The notes under the pieces: generated by a model
Databases searched by the model: none
Told to the model about the DNA's origin: nothing
What the model saw: the letters and a program-made list of their open reading frames with translations, nothing else
Shown: positions 1 through 8,376 of the stretch, piece after piece
Numbering within the stretch: position 1 is the stretch's first letter
Layout of the letters: every line of letters begins with the position of its first letter
Translations under genes and position numbers: made by a program
Assembly: GCA_005116745.1 (NCBI GenBank)
Contig: SWDS01000010.1
Coordinates: 698,922-762,921 of the forward strand
Length of the DNA stretch: 64,000 bases
Source of the DNA: Nitrospira sp.
GTDB taxonomy: Bacteria > Nitrospirota > Nitrospiria > Nitrospirales > Nitrospiraceae
Direction: 5' to 3'

Positions 1-589
1 CCCCCCCGCCTTGCCGCTCGCTCCCACCACCGGATTCGCGCACTCGTGGTGCCAGATAATTGAGCCTTGCGATTTCCACTTGGAGTCGGGCTGCTCTGGT
101 TCGAGCATGTCGACTGAAAATCTCGATAATGACCCCGGTGCGATCAAGCACCGGCACGCCGGCGGCACGTTCGAGATTCTTCAATTGTGACGGCGACAGA
201 TCACAGTCCACGATAACAATCTGCGCCTGCTCGCGTGGGCTGGGTACGGTCTCGCTCGGTTCATCCGATTCGCGTTCTTCTGACTCCTCTGCTTCGTCTG
301 ATACAGCAGCCTCGTGCTTCAAGGCCGCTTTGTGCATCGGTTTTCCAAATGACGCCGCGATGGTTCCCGGCCCACCGGTCCATCGTGCTAATTCGGTGAG
401 TTTGCCCTGCCCGAGGACCGTCGCAAATGTATCGGAACTCCGCTTTTGAGTCAGCTGACCGACAACGTGGTATCCGAGGGTTTTTACCAGACGTGTGAGC
501 TCGTGCAGCGAGCTCTCCAGCTCCTCCCTCGTCACACGAGGGGTCTGAATCGTCACCAGCACGGCACGGGATTGTGAGGGAGTGGTCAT
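1..589 (-). CDS. hflX: GTPase HflX, N-terminal part (runs off left edge)
   Basis: Reading the minus strand from ATG at 589 gives about 196 codons with no stop before the window edge. The N-terminal half resembles the HflX N-domain: a region of the type TVLGQGKLTEL, then VLDRTGVIIEIFSRHARTR, then LQVEIARLNYLAPRVRESGGGSERQGGG, the linker that precedes the G domain. HflX is a ribosome-associated GTPase that splits stalled or heat-inactivated ribosomes. An acidic insert (about residues 95-115, rich in Glu, Ser and Asp) separates the two conserved parts and is longer than I expect. The G1-G4 GTPase motifs are outside the window, so the GTPase part is inferred from the family. Plus-strand ORFs here are shadows. 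Confidence 0.85.
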   Translation of the reverse strand, partial: MTTPSQSRAVLVTIQTPRVTREELESSLHELTRLVKTLGYHVVGQLTQKRSSDTFATVLGQGKLTELARWTGGPGTIAASFGKPMHKAALKHEAAVSDEAEESEERESDEPSETVPSPREQAQIVIVDCDLSPSQLKNLERAAGVPVLDRTGVIIEIFSRHARTRAARLQVEIARLNYLAPRVRESGGGSERQGGG

Positions 590-673
590 CGTGTCTTGTT
601 CCTGGGCTACATTGTGGGTGAAGGGGTCTGATCTTAACAGGGAATTTTGTGTTTAGGGCAGCTCACGTCGCGG

Positions 674-1819
674 TTATGTATTGAGAACGTCTTTCACAAC
701 GAAGTGCGGGACGAAGCGGCTCTGATTTCCGTGAATCAGACCACGATCTTCCCGAATCCCCATTCCCGCCGGCTCGTCCCCGACCACCCAGGATCCGATC
801 ACCGGGTGCCATCCCTCGAATACCGGTAACGGAATGTATTGCTGATAAACCGAGAGCTGCACATTGTAGGGCCCGGCGGTCGTCAGCACCTGATCCCCAT
901 TCACAATCGAGATATTGGCGCCTTCGCGTGACCAAAATGGCTTCTTGACATAGGCCGCACAGTCCCCCGGTCCAGAAAAGAAGGCGGGCAATAGGTTCGG
1001 GTGATCGGGATACCACTCCCACAGCAACGCCAGCAAACCTTTGTGGCTGAGCACCTGCTTCCAGGCCGGCTCCAGCACCATCATCGAAGACCGGGGCAGC
1101 TCTGCCGCAAAGGCGTCCTGACACATCCATTCCCAGGGATAGAGCTTGAAGAGCGCGGAGATCGGCTCGTTCCGGTGATCCACAAACCGTCGCCGCTCCG
1201 GCTCCCACCCAATCTGTTCGATCGGCAAGGTCTGTACGCGCCACCCGGCCTGGTTTGCCGTATCGGCCAGATAGGTCACCGTTTGTCGGTCCTCGTCGCT
1301 CCCATCCAAACAGGCCAAATGGAGCAGATCGTTCGAGGACTGCTGACGAATCGTGCGCCACTGTCCGATCAACCGCTCATGCAGACTGTTGAATTGATCC
1401 GCCTCCGGACAGGTCTCTCGCAGCCATCCCCATTGCCCGACTGCGGCTTCCAGCAACGAAGTGGGCGTATCGGCGTTGTACTCGAGTAATTTCGGCGACC
1501 TAATCCCGTCATACCAGAAATCAAACCGTCCATAGAGCGACGGCTCCTGCCGCTCATACGAATCGATGATCCGGGGCCGCCACTGTTCGAGAATATGGAG
1601 ATCGGCAAACCGATCCTCGCGGATGATCCGCTCGACGGCCTCGATACAGAGCCGATGTAGCGAGCCCGTGGCCGATGCGAGACCGTCGACCTGCGTCTCG
1701 CTCAACTCATAGGCGACATCTTCGCGCCAATAGCCGCCGTCCAGACTGTGATAGGTGACGCCGACTCGGTCGAGTTGCGCGGGCCAATCGGCGCGCGGTT
1801 GCCTCACACGGCGATGCAT
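674..1819 (-). CDS. Glutathionylspermidine synthase-like ATP-grasp protein (YgiC/YjfC type)
   Basis: This 381-residue protein matches the C-terminal synthetase part of glutathionylspermidine synthases, the family of E. coli YgiC and YjfC. The pattern is an N-terminal region with YWREDVAYEL, the motif RFDFWYDG, LLEYNADTPTSLLEA, then KPFWSREGANISI (ATP-grasp lysine and ATP-binding loop), and a C-terminal segment with VVGDEPAGMGIREDRGLI. There is no amidase domain. The family is expected to ligate an amine or peptide with ATP hydrolysis; the substrate of the stand-alone type is not settled. ATG at 1819 lies two bases after the stop of the small gene 1822..2127, so the two are probably co-transcribed and translationally coupled. 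Family assignment is firm, substrate is not. Confidence 0.85.
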   Translation of the reverse strand: MHRRVRQPRADWPAQLDRVGVTYHSLDGGYWREDVAYELSETQVDGLASATGSLHRLCIEAVERIIREDRFADLHILEQWRPRIIDSYERQEPSLYGRFDFWYDGIRSPKLLEYNADTPTSLLEAAVGQWGWLRETCPEADQFNSLHERLIGQWRTIRQQSSNDLLHLACLDGSDEDRQTVTYLADTANQAGWRVQTLPIEQIGWEPERRRFVDHRNEPISALFKLYPWEWMCQDAFAAELPRSSMMVLEPAWKQVLSHKGLLALLWEWYPDHPNLLPAFFSGPGDCAAYVKKPFWSREGANISIVNGDQVLTTAGPYNVQLSVYQQYIPLPVFEGWHPVIGSWVVGDEPAGMGIREDRGLIHGNQSRFVPHFVVKDVLNT

Positions 1820-1821
1820 GG

Positions 1822-2127
1822 CTACGTTCCCTCTTCCGGCTTATAGAATTGGCCGCCGGTCCTGCCGAAGCCGCCGCGTTGGCATACGACCGTGAGAGCA
1901 TCGCCTGATGGAATGTCGAATCCCGGTATGGCAGGAACGACCAATCCCAGGTCGGTCATCTGATCGCCTCGCACAGACGGCCCATCCGATCCCTGCCCGA
2001 CCGCGATCCATACCATCGCTCCTAAGCCATCTGCCACCGCGGCCAGACTCACCCGCACCTCGGGTGAATACCGCAGATGAGGAGGCAGCGGGCTGGGCAC
2101 AGGCCCATCCGGCCTTTTCTTGTCCAT
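1822..2127 (-). CDS. Small hypothetical protein upstream of the GSP-synthase-like gene
   Basis: The 101-residue product is proline- and glycine-rich with no transmembrane segment. It ends in a VVCQRGGFGRTGG segment. In E. coli ygiC is preceded by ygiB (DUF1190), whose C-terminal part also carries an RGGFG motif, so this may be a shortened, soluble DUF1190-like partner. That is inference from position and one short motif. The very tight spacing (two bases) to the ATP-grasp gene supports a real gene rather than a shadow. An overlapping frame (1841..2140) has no matching context and was left out. Confidence 0.5.
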   Translation of the reverse strand: MDKKRPDGPVPSPLPPHLRYSPEVRVSLAAVADGLGAMVWIAVGQGSDGPSVRGDQMTDLGLVVPAIPGFDIPSGDALTVVCQRGGFGRTGGQFYKPEEGT

Positions 2128-2417
2128 GGGAACCTTTCACTCAAAACAGAAGACCTGGGAAGGAACAGGGAGACGGGCTGAGCTCACGGCCAGCCGTGAC
2201 AGGCACGTGCGACATCTTACACGGATTGAAGGCTCGCTGGGTGAGTCAACTGCGGGCACATCATGATACCGGCTGTTGATGCTCAAACGCACACCGTCAG
2301 AGAGGTGCCTGCACGGCTCAAGATCCGCCTCCTCCATTCTTTGCGACTTCAATGGGCCATTGCTGCTAACATGTTTCGCACCCTAGAATCTTGCAACTAT
2401 GACCACAAGGAGCGACC

Positions 2418-3233
2418 GTGAACCGAATGCCCCTCCTCGCCGCCTCCATTCTGTTGTCACTGACCGGCCTTCTTTCCGCCTCTGCGGCCCAGGCAGAAAA
2501 CGGCTCTCTCAATAGCGGCTCTAGCTCGTCGCGGAATGCAGCGATCCAAAAGACCAGCAGCGCCGACGAATCGCCAGCTGGTCGCACACAGACAAACGAA
2601 GCCGATGGGCCGTCCCCAGAGGCCGCCCATACCAGCAAGACTCTGGAACCCGTGGGCGTTCTCTTGCTCCTGCTGTTCCTGGGAGCGGCGACAATTTTCT
2701 ACTACCTCAAAATACAGCGCCCCTCCCTCCCCGACTTTTCCGGACTCCCCGGGCGCGACCCCGCCCTTGATAACCGGTCAGAAACGCCGTCTCTCACACA
2801 CACACGAAACCTGTCAATTGAACAGGTCACCTCCGCGGATAAAGCCACCTTCCAGCAACTGCTGAGCGACGTCCATGCAGCCTGGAGCAGGCAAGACCTG
2901 GCCGGATTGGGGCAATTCGTGACACCGGACATGCTGAACTACTTCAGCACCACCCTGACTGATCACACCAAGCGGGACATCCAGAACCATGTGGAAGATG
3001 TGATCTTGCTCCAGGCCGAAGTCCTGGAAGCCTGGATGGAAGGCACCGCGTACTATGTGTCGGCAGGGCTCCGCTGGAGCGCCCGTGACTACAACCTGTC
3101 CCTGACCAAGCAGCGCGGAGAGCCAGGATATGTCGTCACAGGCAGCGAAGAGACGCCAACTGAGTCGCGCGAAATTTGGACCTTCGTGCGCGAGCAAGAT
3201 GGCACATGGCTGCTCTCAGCGATTCAGAAATAA
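2418..3233 (+). CDS. Secreted/membrane Tim44-domain protein
   Basis: The 271-residue product starts with a typical signal peptide (residues 1-26, ending ASAAQA). A low-complexity Ser/Thr/Glu region follows, then one transmembrane helix (about residues 76-95, GVLLLLLFLGAATIFYYL) and a C-terminal domain of about 130 residues. That domain has the Tim44/MBA1-like pattern: FQQLLSDVHAAWSRQDL, then LGQFVTPDMLNYF, then VILLQAEVLEAWMEG, ending with EIWTFVRE and TWLLSAIQ. Such bacterial Tim44-like proteins are membrane-tethered and of unknown function. The gene stands alone, and a hairpin follows it at 3346-3377. Confidence 0.75.
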   Translation: MNRMPLLAASILLSLTGLLSASAAQAENGSLNSGSSSSRNAAIQKTSSADESPAGRTQTNEADGPSPEAAHTSKTLEPVGVLLLLLFLGAATIFYYLKIQRPSLPDFSGLPGRDPALDNRSETPSLTHTRNLSIEQVTSADKATFQQLLSDVHAAWSRQDLAGLGQFVTPDMLNYFSTTLTDHTKRDIQNHVEDVILLQAEVLEAWMEGTAYYVSAGLRWSARDYNLSLTKQRGEPGYVVTGSEETPTESREIWTFVREQDGTWLLSAIQK

Positions 3234-3345
3234 GAAAAGCAGGACGCGCGGAACCGGCGGGATGAGACGTGACATATGAACGGTGAAACGAGCCAAGAGA
3301 GTGGGTTGTCTGGTCAACCAATCGCCCCCCTGCCACAGAAACCAG

Positions 3346-3377
3346 AGCCCATTCATTCACCACTGTATGAATGGGCT
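3346..3377. terminator. Hairpin between convergent genes
   Basis: An 11-base inverted repeat (AGCCCATTCAT at 3346-3356, ATGAATGGGCT at 3367-3377) encloses a 10-base loop in the 245-base gap between the convergent Tim44-domain and Sel1-repeat genes. The run of T after the stem is short, so termination is plausible but unproven. Confidence 0.45.
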
Positions 3378-3478
3378 TAGAGCCGCTGCAGTGACCGGCC
3401 ACGCAATTCGATTCCGGCCCACACGTGCCGCGTCTGGATCACGAAGGCTGAGGTACTCCCGTCCTCATGCTCGTACTC

Positions 3479-4060
3479 TCACTGGCCTTCCGGTTTCCAC
3501 TCACTCGCCAATTTCTTGGCCTTGGCAATTTGAGCCTCTGTCATCCCTTTGGCCAAGATATCACGCAGCATGGGCGCGGACTTATCTCCGTTCGTCGCGG
3601 CCAGACTGACCCACTTATACCCCTGGACTTTATCTTTCGGCACGCCTTCCCCGTCATCGTACATAATCCCGAGTTTCGTTTGAGCGAGCGCGTCTCCTCG
3701 GTTTGCCCCGAGACGGAACCATCGTAGGGCTTGCTGATAGTCCTTCGGACCGCCTTCTCCATTAAAGTACAAGGTGCCCAGGCTGAACTGCGCCCTGGCG
3801 TGTCCCTGCGCCGCAGCTTTGGCATACCACTTTCTCGCTTCTGCATCGTCCTGCGGCACCCCCCGGCCCTTGTGATACAGCATCCCCACGTGATACTGCG
3901 CCACGGCATCGCCCTGCTCCGCCAGCGGCTGCCACTCACGCATGGCAGTGGCGTAGTCTTCAGCGTCATGGGCCGTCATACCAGCCTGAAAATCCGCCCA
4001 TGCCGGCATGGCGAGACAGAAGATCGACAACACAAGGGTACTCGCGAATCGAAACGTCAT
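3479..4060 (-). CDS. Sel1-repeat (TPR-like) exported protein
   Basis: ATG at 4060 gives 193 residues starting with a signal peptide (MTFRFASTLVLSIFCLAMPAWA). An upstream ATG at 4084 would place hydrophilic residues before the signal and is less likely. Then follow about three to four Sel1-like repeats with the pattern A-x-Y-x-G-x-(M/L)-Y-x-x-G-x-G-V-x-x-D: AQYHVGMLYHKGRGVPQD, AQFSLGTLYFNGEGGPKD and AQTKLGIMYDDGEGVPKD. The C-terminus is charged. Sel1 proteins act as protein-interaction scaffolds; the partner is not predictable. Transcription is convergent with the Tim44-domain gene. Confidence 0.8.
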   Translation of the reverse strand: MTFRFASTLVLSIFCLAMPAWADFQAGMTAHDAEDYATAMREWQPLAEQGDAVAQYHVGMLYHKGRGVPQDDAEARKWYAKAAAQGHARAQFSLGTLYFNGEGGPKDYQQALRWFRLGANRGDALAQTKLGIMYDDGEGVPKDKVQGYKWVSLAATNGDKSAPMLRDILAKGMTEAQIAKAKKLASEWKPEGQ

Positions 4061-4405
4061 AGGCTCCTCGTGAAAATGGCGCATTCTAAAAGAATCGCGC
4101 TGGGAGGTGCAAGATCAACCATGAGGCAGCCAGCGGCCACACATGCGCAAGAGCGGGGGCATCAGATAAGAGACGGCTACAGACAGCACGACACCAACCA
4201 GCGATCCAAGCAGGTCTGTGACAGAGCGACCAGCAGAGTGAGCAAGAAATAGGATGAGCATTATCAGTCACGCGAGAGACCGATGTTGTTCGCAAAACCT
4301 ACGGCGGTGGTGAACGGCGAGGGACTCGGCAAAAGATCATACTGATTTCTTCTTCGGGCCGCTCAATTCTTTCTACCAAAGGCTCCCACCCTACTTTATG
4401 CCAGC
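4061..4405. other. Intergenic gap with one weak small-ORF candidate
   Basis: No gene is firmly supported here. On the minus strand 4115..4261 encodes 48 residues with a hydrophobic stretch (VGVVLSVAVSYLMPPLLRM), which could be a single-span membrane peptide, but no Shine-Dalgarno sequence precedes it. The longer track ORF in another frame (4086..4295) looks random. The gap probably carries the promoter of the Sel1 gene. Confidence 0.3.
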
Positions 4406-4801
4406 CTATCTGCTCCGGTACTTTTCAGACAGGTGTGTAACCGCTTGTTCGGCGTGTTTCTTTGCCACGTCGGCATGACCGGCTTTCCCATGCTCAATGG
4501 CCTGTTTGAGTTCCTTGATCCCTGCGTCCACATGCGGAGCCTCGCCGGCCTTCAGGGCAGACTGGAGTGCCGCTTCCGCACTGGTCAGGAGTGCCCCCAC
4601 ATGACCCTGTTGGCCATGGTCAGCCGCCTCTGTGGCAAGCGTGACGGCATCCTGGCGGTGCTGCTCCTCCGCACGCACCACATCCCGCCTGGCCCCGCCT
4701 TCACCAAAGACCGGTTGCAACGGCAGCACTGTGGCCGCGGCGAGGATGAACAGGGAAGCAAGTGCGACAGCTCGTGGCATGGTAGATCGTGTCATTGGCA
4801 T
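4406..4801 (-). CDS. SmbP-like small metal-binding protein
   Basis: The 131-residue product has a signal peptide (residues 1-33, ending QPVFG). The mature helical part is rich in His, Lys, Ala and Glu, with HGQQGHVGALL, AGEAPHVDAGIKELKQAIEHGKAGHADVAKKHAEQAVTHL spaced at near-heptad intervals. This fits SmbP, the periplasmic copper/metal-binding four-helix protein of Nitrosomonas europaea and relatives. About ten histidines lie on the predicted helices. It may buffer metals in the periplasm. It stands alone with no metal-efflux neighbours. The assignment rests on composition and spacing, since the family is short and repetitive. Confidence 0.65.
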   Translation of the reverse strand: MPMTRSTMPRAVALASLFILAAATVLPLQPVFGEGGARRDVVRAEEQHRQDAVTLATEAADHGQQGHVGALLTSAEAALQSALKAGEAPHVDAGIKELKQAIEHGKAGHADVAKKHAEQAVTHLSEKYRSR

Positions 4802-5085
4802 TCTCCTTATCTTACAAGAAGTGAACCGACCTCAGTGAACGCCCCGCTACAGAGTGAGGGACCGTAGATGGCGCCTTCCGGCTTTCGCTGAAGTTACTGT
4901 ACCATGCATCACCCTGGAATTTCCCCAGGACCAGTCGACAACAACGGTGGCCGTCGATCATGGTGAGTCTTCAGTGCGACCGTGCCGCGCTGTCGTCCGG
5001 TACGTCGATGACTCAGTCCTTCAACGAGAACGGTGTGAAGTCCGGTGGTGGTCATGGACATCACCGCGCACGATTATCGGAGGCA

Positions 5086-5355
5086 ATGATGAAGACGAAA
5101 GACGTTCGTCCGGCAAAAGCTCGGGTTATGGTCTCAGTTGGAGAGTCCGTTCGGATCGTTCGTGAGTTACAAGGACTCACGCAGAGCGAGCTGGCTCGAA
5201 GGGCCAAGATTCCACAGTCCACAATCTCAGCGATTGAAAACGACACCATCAATCTTGGCGTCGAACGAGCTAAAACCCTGGCGCATGTGCTGCAATGCCA
5301 TCCAGCCGTCCTAGTCTTTCCAGGCTGGGACGTGGCCAAGCCGTCCGCAGCCTAA
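5086..5355 (+). CDS. XRE-family helix-turn-helix regulator (solitary antitoxin-like)
   Basis: The start at 5086 (ATGATG) is preceded by a GGAGG-type ribosome-binding site and gives 89 residues. The core is a classical HTH_3 domain: VGESVRIVRELQGLTQSELARRAKIPQSTISAIEN, then LGVERAKTLAHVLQCHPAVL. Proteins of this length are usually HipB/HigA-like antitoxins or phage repressors. No toxin gene lies on either side: upstream is about 285 bp to smbP, and downstream is the IS30 element. The partner may have been lost or displaced by the insertion. Extending the frame to 4960 adds residues with no family similarity and was rejected. Confidence 0.8.
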   Translation: MMKTKDVRPAKARVMVSVGESVRIVRELQGLTQSELARRAKIPQSTISAIENDTINLGVERAKTLAHVLQCHPAVLVFPGWDVAKPSAA

Positions 5356-5552
5356 CTGCGACGACTCTTTGGACGAATCAAGTGCGACGACATGAAAGCC
5401 ATTCCTGGGACCGCCGACATCAACTCTGACGACGATAGAACCGAGATCGAGTTGATTCATGCCGATTGAAGCGCAAGACAAGACTCCTCGTGCATTTTCT
5501 CTATCCTATGCACGGTACAAGGTCTGACCCCATTGTTCTTTGTTACACGACC

Positions 5553-6660
5553 GCGCGCATTCATACAATAAGTGCAATTTCTCAAGTCGAGACACTCGGT
5601 TAGTATTGGGATGTCCAGCACACTCACCCTACTTGAGGCATTACACCATGACCGGCTATCGACATCTGAGCCATGAAGAACGGTTTTACATTCACCAGGC
5701 GGTGCGCGAAGGTAAGAGCAATGTGGAGATTGCCCGCGCGCTTGGGCGCCATGCCGCGACGATCGGTCGAGAACAGCGACGCAATATGTGGCCCAGCGCG
5801 TACCTGTATACCTACGACTGGGCGCGATATTTCCAACGGCAACGACAACGCTGGGCCAATGCGCGTAAACATCGCAAGCTGACAAAGCATACCGAGCCCT
5901 TCATTGTGGCCCTGCTCAAACAGTGGCTGAGCCCGGAACAAATCAGCGCCTATCTCAAGGCCCACCATGCGATCGCGCGGAGCCATGAAACCATCTATCG
6001 CTTCATCTACACGGCGGGGCACACCCATGGACCGTTACGCGGATACTTGCGCCATGCTGGGAAGAAGCGGCGCAAACGGTACGGCTCGGGAGCTCGGGCT
6101 TCATGCATCCCCAATCGTACGCCAATTCAGGCCCGCCCACCCATCGTCGCGCAGAAGGGACGTATCGGAGACTGGGAATGCGATACCCTCGTGGGGGGAG
6201 ATCGCACGAGTGCACTGGTCACCCTGGTGGAGCGCAAATCCTTATTCACGCTCTGTGCCCCCGTCGTGCAGAAAACGGCGGAGTCTGTCCAACAAGCCAT
6301 CATCGGGCTGCTGGCTCCTCTGGCGCATAAGGTGAAGACGCTCACCTTCGACAACGGCACTGAGTTTACCCAGCATGAGAAAATCGCGGCGGCCCTCAAG
6401 GCCAGGACGTACTTCGCGACGCCCTATGCATCCTGGGAGCGGGGGATCAACGAGAACACCAACGGCCTGTTGCGCCAATTCTTTCCCAAGCGTACTAACT
6501 TCAAGACGGTGACGCCCGCGCAAATCCAACAGGCCGTCGCACTCCTCAACAATCGGCCCAGAAAGACGAGGCACTACAAAACACCGAATGAGCTTTTTGC
6601 CAATACCTTCGTTCCGCTCATTCAACCCGCAGAAATTGCACTTATGAGTTGAATTCGCGC
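5553..6660 (+). mobile_element. IS30-family insertion sequence
   Basis: The element is bounded by imperfect 30-bp terminal inverted repeats at 5553-5582 and 6631-6660 that match at 25 of 30 positions. The inner 15 bases (ATAAGTGCAATTTCT) are perfect. It contains one transposase gene. A clear target-site duplication could not be identified (flanking trinucleotides ACC and CGC), so the exact ends may be off by a few bases or the duplication has decayed. The right end lies 21 bases beyond the stop codon of the Shedu gene. Confidence 0.8.
5648..6652 (+). CDS. IS30-family transposase
   Basis: The product is 334 residues from ATG at 5648, within the usual IS30 length. The N-terminal HTH is of the IS30 type (YRHLSHEERFYIHQ, then NVEIARALGRHAATIGREQRRN). 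The catalytic DDE core is visible: first Asp in IGDWECDTLVGG, second Asp in LTFDNGTEFTQH, and Glu in the GINENTNGLLRQFFPK block. The C-terminal LNNRPRKTRHYKTPNELF is the family signature. The frame is open throughout, so the element may still be active. The upstream extension of this frame to 5540 crosses the left inverted repeat and is not coding. Confidence 0.95.
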   Translation: MTGYRHLSHEERFYIHQAVREGKSNVEIARALGRHAATIGREQRRNMWPSAYLYTYDWARYFQRQRQRWANARKHRKLTKHTEPFIVALLKQWLSPEQISAYLKAHHAIARSHETIYRFIYTAGHTHGPLRGYLRHAGKKRRKRYGSGARASCIPNRTPIQARPPIVAQKGRIGDWECDTLVGGDRTSALVTLVERKSLFTLCAPVVQKTAESVQQAIIGLLAPLAHKVKTLTFDNGTEFTQHEKIAAALKARTYFATPYASWERGINENTNGLLRQFFPKRTNFKTVTPAQIQQAVALLNNRPRKTRHYKTPNELFANTFVPLIQPAEIALMS

Positions 6661-6681
6661 CGCTCACCGGAAACTAGCTTC

Positions 6682-7832
6682 CTAGATAGGCCGTGAAGGC
6701 CTCGATCTCGGTGATTCCAAGACGCGGATCAGCTGCTCAGTCCGCGAGAACAGTTCGTCATAGGTGATGATGGTGACACCGGAGAACTGATTGCGGAAGA
6801 GTTCAAACGACTTTCGTTTGTCCTCGTTAAGAAGCTCGCGGCCAGCGTTTCCTACAACAATCGCGCAACGAGGATCGAACGAATCGAAGGGATTTACCTG
6901 ACCGTGGGTGATGGAGTGATACTCCTGTTGGAGGGAGTGCTTGTAGTTAAGCACTTGCATGACTCCACCGGTAAGCTCGCTGGATGGTGGATAAACTCCG
7001 CGGCGGTACTCCCGGGGAGCGATCAAGGGGGTGGTTGGCGTTTTGATTTCAATGAGGGCAGCATTTCGGGTTACCTGATTATTCATTAGGAAGTCAATTA
7101 CGTTGCCGCCTGTATTCATGACGGACTTACCGCCCACATACGCCTTTCCTCGGACGATTGTGGTCGGCCAGGAGAACACGTGTTCCAGGACGAAAGAATT
7201 GTCGGTAAGTGCTCGCTGCCAGAACTCTTCGTCTGCGGTTGTTTGGTTGGATTGCCAAAGCACAATGGCTGCTTTCAGGCTTTGGAGATTAACCGCGATA
7301 TTGAGCGTACGGAGGCTAGCGGAGGAAGTTCGATTAGGTATTCGAGGAGCGCAGCCGGGTTTTCAGCGTGGGTTGCCCATGTGATAAGTCGCATAAGGAA
7401 CGAGGAACCTACCGCGTGGTTGGCTGCTAAAATCTTCTGGAGGTCGCCGGGGGCCATTTGCGCGATTTCGGCCAGCTGCCGATTGACTGGAACGAACTCA
7501 TGGTCCCCGAGAGGGATGCCAGACCCCGAGTGGAGTTTGTAGAGGTCGGTGAGACTTTTGTATAGAAGCAGGATTTCGGAAGAGTCGATAGCGAGCTTGT
7601 AGGCGTCTCCTTTCTTCAATTGAGATAATGGGATGGTCTCCACCTCAACCCACTCGTCCCTGGGGCCTTTCCGCAGAAACATAAATGTCCCCTTGACCGC
7701 TGCTGCTGGGGTGGAAGGGTTCTCTACCAGCATTGGCCGAAACACGAGGCGGGTGATATTCGTCTCGCGAAGGACAATGTCCGAGCACTCGGCTGAAGAC
7801 AGAGAGGTTGACTTTATGCGGAGCTTGTCCAT
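6682..7832 (-). pseudogene. sduA: Shedu anti-phage protein SduA (DUF4263), split by a frameshift
   Basis: Two overlapping minus frames together make one protein of about 380 residues. The first (7832 to a stop at 7275) holds the N-terminal domain, ending in LLEYLIELPP. The second continues from about 7320 with ASLRTLNIAVNLQSLKAAIVLW, then DEEFWQRALTDNSFVLEHVFSW, KAYVGGKSVMNTGGNVIDFLMNN and AALIEIKTPTTPL, the conserved DUF4263 block. The Asp of NVIDFL and the E-x-K of IEIKTP are the PD-(D/E)XK-type catalytic residues. Going from one frame to the other needs a -1 shift near 7316-7325, as if one G had been lost in the CCTCC(G)GCTAGC stretch. The nuclease domain is otherwise intact. It could be a true mutation, a sequencing error or, least likely, recoding. 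Confidence 0.8.
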
Positions 7833-8376
7833 CTAGGCCCCATTCCCTCTTGAAGGATTTTGGAATCTATTGCACAAGAATGAGAGGCAGGTCTTGCGAT
7901 CATACATTGATCCAGAGCCCGCAGGCTTCAATTCTTGGCTCTGCAGAGATAAGCGCAGGGAAGCCGGGCTTCCTATCAACGACCGGGCCGAAGCTTACCC
8001 CTTTCTCCTTGAGAAATCACGCCTCTCTCGGCTAAGAGCTGATGGCTGGAAATGTGGCAGGGAGCTTATGGCGTATGGCCTATGGCAGAACCCAGCAACG
8101 GCTCGGGAATCTTGTTCTGACACCTTCGGGACGAGATCCGACCAGCCTCACGCGGTGAGAACCCATTTTCGGACCCAGCGGCGGGGTGCGTGCTCCACTC
8201 CCCTCGCTGCTCACGATTTCAATACCCTGCTCCGCCACGCCATAGACCGGCACGCTTCGACAACATAGAATAGCCTGTCTTCTTTATCCGGCCGGGACTG
8301 TTGTGGTTCGGGGCTTCCGCGCTTGTGCTGTCGGGGACACTCCCCACGTTTGAATGGTGAGGCATTCTCGCAGGCC
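7833..8376. other. Long gap without convincing gene
   Basis: This 544-bp stretch lies between the divergent Shedu gene and the alpha/beta hydrolase. Open frames exist (for example 7870..8268 plus) but their composition looks random and no family motif or ribosome-binding site was found. It should contain the Shedu promoter. It may be remnant DNA from a rearrangement in the island. Confidence 0.4.

Noticed and set aside
6682-7832. Two separate genes instead of one frameshifted Shedu gene
   Set aside because: The second frame runs in smoothly from within the first with residues typical of one protein (NIAVNLQSLKAAIVLW), and the second ORF alone has no proper start or ribosome-binding site.
7870-8268. 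132-residue plus-strand frame in the gap after the Shedu gene
   Set aside because: No ribosome-binding site, no recognisable domain and random-looking composition. I kept the stretch as non-coding.
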